Made by a program: the position numbers and the translations under genes. The notes under the pieces are model-generated. The model saw nothing but the letters and a program-made list of their open reading frames with translations. It was not told the DNA's origin and did not search any database. Of a DNA stretch of 64,000 nt, positions 61,601 through 64,000 are shown piece by piece; the stretch's first letter is position 1; every line of letters starts with the position of its first letter. Source of the stretch: Bolinopsis microptera (taxonomy: Eukaryota > Ctenophora > Tentaculata > Lobata > Bolinopsidae); NCBI RefSeq assembly GCF_026151205.1, contig NC_087072.1, positions 25,695,799-25,759,798 of the forward strand, read 5' to 3'.

Positions 61601-64000
61601 ATTAGTGAGGTATACACCTGGGGGAGGGGAGATTAGTGAGGTATACACCTGGGGGAGGGGAGATTAGTGAGGTATACACCTGGGGGAGGGAAGATTAGTG
61701 AGATTAGTGAGGTATACACCTGGGGGCTGGGGGAGGGGAGATTAGTGAGGTATACACCTGGGGGAGGGGAGATTAGTTAGGTATAACTAAAGACTGAAAA
61801 CTCACATCAGGTAGAGGAGGAGGAGTTTTCCTGATGAAAGTAGTGAGGAGATCTAGGACCTCAGTTCTCATGTCCTCCTCATCCTCCTCGCTCTGCTTCT
61901 TAGGAGAAGTAGCAGTGGGGGATCTTAGAATCTGGAGCAGGACGGGTACTACATTGTTCTGTATAGACCCTCTACATTCCGGTATTTCAGCTAGAGTTAT
62001 CAGCACGTCATTAACCTGAGAGTAAGAGGGTTAGGGACCATATATAGGGGGGTAAAGGACCAGATATAGGGGGGTTAGGGACCATATATAGGGGGGTTAG
62101 GGACCAGATATAGGGGGGTTAGGGACCAGATATAGAGGGTTAGGGACCATATATAGGGGGGTTAGGGACCAGATATAGGGGGGTTAGGGACCAGATATAG
62201 GGGGGTTAGGGATCAGATATAGGGGGTTAGGGATCAGATATAGGGGGTTAGGGACCAGATATAGGGGGTTAGGGACCAGATATAGGAGGGTTAGGGACCA
62301 GATATAGGGGGGTTAGGGACCAGATATAGGGGGGTTAGGGACCAGATATAGGGGGTTAGGGACCAGATATAGGAGGGTTAGGGACCAGATATAGGAGGGT
62401 TAGGGACCAGATATAGGGGGTTAGGGATCAGATATAGGGGGTTAGGGACCAGATATAGGGGGTTAGGGACCAGATATAGGGGGTTAGGGACCAGATATAG
62501 GGGGTTAGGGACCAGATATAGGAGGGTTAGGGACCAGATATAGGGGGGTTAGGGACCAGATATAGGGGGGTTAGGGACCAGATATAGGGGGTTAGGGACC
62601 AGATATAGGGGGTTAGGGACTAGATAATAGATATAGGGGGTTAGGGACCAGATATAGGAGGGTTAGGGACCAGATATAGGGGGGTAAGGGACCAGATATA
62701 GGAGGTTAGGGACCAGATATAGGGGGTTAGGGACCAGATATAGGGGGGTAAGGGACCAGATATAGGAGGTTAGGGACCAGATATAGGGGGTTAGGGTTAG
62801 GGACCAGATATAGGGGGGTAAGGGATCAGATATAGGGGGTTAGGGACCAGATATAGGGGGTTAGGGACCAGATATAGGAGGGTTAGGGACCAGATATAGG
62901 GGGGTTAGGGACCAGATATAGGGGGGTTAGGGACCAGATATAGGGGGTTAGGGACCAGATATAGGGGGTTAGGGACTAGATAATAGATATAGGGGGTTAG
63001 GGACCAGATATAGGAGGGTTAGGGACCAGATATAGGGGGGTAAGGGACCAGATATAGGAGGTTAGGGACCAGATATAGGGGGTTAGGGACCAGATATAGG
63101 GGGGTAAGGGACCAGATATAGGAGGTTAGGGACCAGATATAGGGGGTTAGGGTTAGGGACCAGATATAGGGGGGTAAGGGACCAGATATAGGAGGTTAGG
63201 GACCAGATATAGGGGGGTTAGGGACCAGATATAGGGGGTTAGGGACCAGATATAGGGGGTTAGGGACCAGATATAGGGGGTTAGGGACCAGATATAGGGG
63301 GGTAAGGGACAGGATCAGATATAGGGGGTTAGGGACCAGATATAGGGGGTTAGGGACCAGACATAGGGGCCAGGGGGTTAGGGATGAAATATTATACTGA
63401 GAGGGAGTTAGGGAATATGGACCATATAAATGGTTTGTTGTGGAAAAAATTGAGTACTTTCAACCTGATTTAATTAATTGTTTAAGGTTCAACCTGATTT
63501 GATTAATTGTTTAAGTTGCAACCTGACTGACGACGAAAGTGTCACTAGCGTGTTTAACGAACAGCTCGACCAGGAACGTGTTGACTTTGTCTGCCTCTAC
63601 AGCTACAATATCAGGTCTGAAGCCCACACTGACTCTGAGGGCGTCTAGACAGAGCATGAGGAGGTCACCCTCCATGTTACCTGCCAGGTCAAACAGAGAG
63701 GGGATTATAAGCTCCATTGACTTGTGCAATACCTGAAACAGTACATACTTGTTTGTACTTTTCTAAGTAAAGTTTGCAGTGGTGATATCAAATTCCCACT
63801 GAAATGCGAAACCGTATAATAAAAATGGCGGTGTAGAATAAAAAGTATTACCAGTTTCTCTTCTGGTTCAGTGAGCTCAGCACACATAGCGTAGACCCCC
63901 TTCATAGCACCTATCATAACTGCAGCAGGAGTGCCTGGTTTGAGAGCAGAGCAGGTGTGTTCTAACAGCGTGTTGAGTGACTCTTCCGAGGGGAGGCGCT
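40597..64000 (-). CDS. IPO9: Importin-9, C-terminal 521 residues over nine exons (5' end outside window)
   Basis: Importin-9 is a HEAT-repeat nuclear import receptor of the karyopherin-beta family that carries histones, ribosomal proteins and actin-cofilin into the nucleus under RanGTP control. Nine exons keep phase at every join. Matches to the vertebrate protein include the HEAT helices (LAEIPECRGSIQNN, VLDLLTTFIRKTPPP), SGGECVRACLALGFQQVTAL, MLDPEMSEYGALYSGRLVSS, EMFTGEYETKVAVIALTKFL and GGRITRSTKAQQGP. The acidic tail follows (ISDEEDDEEEEEDVE, then DEDTKDDPLNEVDLHSHL), and the end NERTVLSSLQVSGS matches the NERRVLQ-type terminus. An insertion SEEDEEDMRTEV makes the third exon more acidic than usual. 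The introns are very large and array-filled: 10.3 kb of one repeat, a 4.8-kb array and a 1.3-kb array. Confidence 0.93.
40657..41160. repeat. Repeats filling the last IPO9 intron
   Basis: A 21-bp GAAATAGTGAAATATTGCAG unit (about 16 copies, degenerating after 40900) abuts the acceptor of the terminal exon. A GTGTTAAAGGTGATCCAG-type repeat follows at 41050-41160. Confidence 0.93.
41181..41288 (-). CDS. IPO9: IPO9 exon
   Basis: Acceptor AATTATTCAG, donor GTCTG|GTAGTT; 36 codons. DEDTKDDPLNEVDLHSHLQQ matches the conserved acidic C-terminal segment. Confidence 0.92.
41515..41657 (-). CDS. IPO9: IPO9 exon, acidic region
   Basis: Acceptor TAATTACAG, donor GATGAG|GTTTAC. Encodes NVLEELEAERNGDISDEEDD, a Glu run, then FVSIAQLAHMLGDDDDE. 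Confidence 0.9.
41658..42094. other. Intron sequence with a poly-G tract
   Basis: A run of 16 G at 41744-41759 within a GC-rich segment; otherwise AT-rich, no gene. Confidence 0.4.
42483..42863 (+). mobile_element. tRNA-derived SINE, copy 1
   Basis: The head has an A box (TAGCTCAGTTGG) and a degenerate B box (AAGTTCAATACCC). It is followed by about 300 bp of body and a TCATAGTAGTAGT tail. Total is about 381 bp. The flanking repeat hides the target duplication. Confidence 0.85.
43635..44015 (+). mobile_element. tRNA-derived SINE, copy 2 (duplicated with its flank)
   Basis: No differences from 42483-42863 were noticed, and it is embedded at the same unit position, offset by exactly 1152 bp. 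This indicates array duplication, not a second insertion. Confidence 0.88.
46969..48246. mobile_element. TTAA-flanked element with GAGGTTAACCTC palindromes
   Basis: Termini GGCCAGAGGGGG and CCCCCTCTGGCC are inverted, and TTAA flanks both sides (46965-46968 and 48247-48250), the target of piggyBac-like transposases. The left end has a 17-G run. The palindrome GAGGTTAACCTC or half-forms of it (GGTTAACCTCA, ATTAACCTCA) occur about ten times between 47287 and 48190. No transposase ORF. Confidence 0.7.
48251..48625. other. Intronic AT-rich sequence with CACTATACAC repeats
   Basis: Short CACACTACACACT runs; no gene or element seen. Confidence 0.35.
48626..48783. mobile_element. Possible short element with CAGGGTG termini
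   Basis: CAGGGTGAGTCAAAAAACTA at the left and CACCCTG at the right enclose 158 bp, as in mariner-type MITEs. Only 7 bp are clearly inverted. Confidence 0.4.
48880..49060. mobile_element. Remnant with CCGATTTACCGCGG inverted repeats
   Basis: The right end, reverse complemented, is TACAGTAAAACCCCGATTTA. Related ACCCCGAT(T)TACCGCGG segments lie inside in both orientations. It resembles pogo/Tigger-type termini; the left end is degraded. Confidence 0.45.
49126..49361 (-). CDS. IPO9: IPO9 exon
   Basis: Acceptor GCCTCCCAG, donor TTCG|GTTAGT. CEIQEMFTGEYETKVAVIAL and EEISLEGGRITRSTKAQQGP are diagnostic of importin-9. Confidence 0.93.
49415..49945. repeat. Two tandem copies of a 255-275 bp repeat
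   Basis: Copies start at 49415 and 49690 with CTAGAAAGCCCGTG. Both include ACAACGTAATTAC and end near CTAATTTGCACGTGGGC; identity is about 80% by eye. Probably a short transposon-derived repeat. Confidence 0.8.
49947..50446. other. AT-rich intron with TATATTA microsatellites
   Basis: Repeated AGTACTTTATATTATA segments; no gene. Confidence 0.5.
50447..50587 (-). CDS. IPO9: IPO9 exon
   Basis: Acceptor ACTTTCAG, donor CATG|GTTTGT; phases 2/2 match its neighbours. ESPTIQQSLLVVFIKLFNHD and TGENGLVFVLKSW align with importin-9. Confidence 0.9.
50612..50716. repeat. 15-16 bp repeat AACAGTGAACAATTGA before an IPO9 acceptor
   Basis: About six units in intron sequence, ending about 25 nt from the acceptor ACTTTCAG at 50588. 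Confidence 0.9.
51161..51240 (-). repeat. 40-bp tandem duplication of an IPO9 exon end and donor
   Basis: CATTTAGTGAGTTTGTTAAG and AACAGCTTGCAGGATC occur twice with a 40-bp period (51161 and 51201). The upstream copy is coding; the second lies in the intron and has its own AAATG|GTACGT donor. Confidence 0.95.
51201..51523 (-). CDS. IPO9: IPO9 exon after the giant array
   Basis: Acceptor CTCCCCCAG; 107 codons plus 2 nt. VYIKEVFPAAMALTIGCVKD, SGGECVRACLALGFQQVTAL and NINQILQAVLNKL are clear importin-9 matches. The donor is AAATG|GTAAGA; reading through it meets a stop at once. Confidence 0.93.
51525..61790 (-). repeat. 31-bp minisatellite of about 330 units, each containing a 3'-splice-site-like sequence
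   Basis: On the minus strand the unit includes CACTAATCTCCCCTCCCCCA followed by G|GTGTATAC or G|GTATAC. It therefore has an ACTAAT branch-point-like motif, a polypyrimidine tract, CAG and GT. The real acceptor of the IPO9 exon at 51523 is the terminal unit. Variants with one G fewer or more, CATTAG, TATTAG and AAACC define higher-order blocks that recur at about 710 bp (60429 and 61139) and about 1.2-1.35 kb (56300, 57500, 58850, 60190). Confidence 0.98.
61806..62015 (-). CDS. IPO9: IPO9 exon with acidic insertion
   Basis: Acceptor TTACTCTCAG, donor GAT|GTGAGT; 70 codons. VNDVLITLAEIPECRGSIQN and TEVLDLLTTFIRKTPPPL align with importin-9 HEAT repeats. A KKQSEEDEEDMR insert lies between. Confidence 0.9.
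62026..63378. repeat. 21/22-bp minisatellite, about 63 copies
   Basis: Units TTAGGGACCAGATATAGGGG (21-22 bp) with G-run length variants; 62520-62800 and 62880-63160 are near-identical blocks. TTAGGG occurs once per unit, so this is not telomeric repeat. It ends about 10 nt from the IPO9 acceptor at 62016. Confidence 0.97.
63440..63525. repeat. 29-bp repeat next to the IPO9 donor at 63531
   Basis: Two full copies and a partial one of TTCAACCTGATTTAATTAAT plus TGTTTAAG. On the minus strand each carries CAG|GTTG. It reaches to within 6 nt of the donor. Confidence 0.85.
63532..63732 (-). CDS. IPO9: IPO9 exon, HEAT repeats
   Basis: Acceptor TGTTTCAG; 67 codons including MELIIPSLFDLAGNMEGDLL and VGFRPDIVAVEAD. 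The donor GTC|GTCAGT is preferred over the nearby TTC|GTCGTC because it keeps the frame and fits better. Confidence 0.88.
63852..64000 (-). CDS. IPO9: IPO9 exon at right window edge (partial)
   Basis: Encodes LNTLLEHTCSALKPGTPAAV and GAMKGVYAMCAELTEPEEKL, ending at donor CTG|GTAATA. Its 5' part is beyond the window. Confidence 0.88.

Noticed and set aside
62026-63378. Interstitial telomeric repeat (TTAGGG)
   Set aside because: TTAGGG appears once per 21-22 bp unit and as a direct double only by unit deletion; not a telomeric tract.

Overview
The window is nuclear DNA from an animal, probably an invertebrate; the species cannot be fixed from sequence alone. Genes are split into short exons with canonical GT..AG junctions. 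They encode metazoan or ciliate-cell proteins: a BTB-BACK-Kelch protein, a rhodopsin-like GPCR, importin-9 and a DRC12/CCDC153-like coiled-coil protein. The rest is mostly tandem repeats, short inverted-repeat transposons and LINE/SINE copies. By eye, more than half of the 64 kb is tandem repeat.

Layout: 1-3.5 kb is a CR1/L2-like LINE into which a second, RNase H-bearing LINE has inserted in reverse. 3.6-5.3 kb holds a broken FLYWCH zinc finger and small repeats. 5.3-9.9 kb holds the last exons (+) of an unidentified membrane protein. 11.4-34.9 kb is a 14-exon Kelch-like gene (+, about 619 aa). Its 12.5-kb intron 10 contains a two-exon GPCR gene on the opposite strand (19.8-21.1 kb) plus many repeats and transposons. 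36.0-37.2 kb is a foldback element and a LINE 3' fragment. 38.1-39.8 kb is a complete four-exon DRC12-like gene (-). 40.6-64 kb is the C-terminal half of importin-9 (-, nine exons, 5' end outside the window).

Exon joins were built by hand. Every internal exon boundary kept the reading frame (phases match at all joins). The Kelch, importin-9 and DRC12-like models also have the expected domain order and length, so they are well supported.

The most unusual property is where the tandem arrays sit. A large share begin or end within about 40 nt of a splice junction, and several have units that contain the junction itself. Examples are eight copies of an exon end with its 5' splice site, about 330 copies of a polypyrimidine-CAG|GT unit at an importin-9 acceptor, and a 4.1-kb near-pure pyrimidine array just upstream of a Kelch exon. 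The sequence shows this directly; any effect on splicing is inference.
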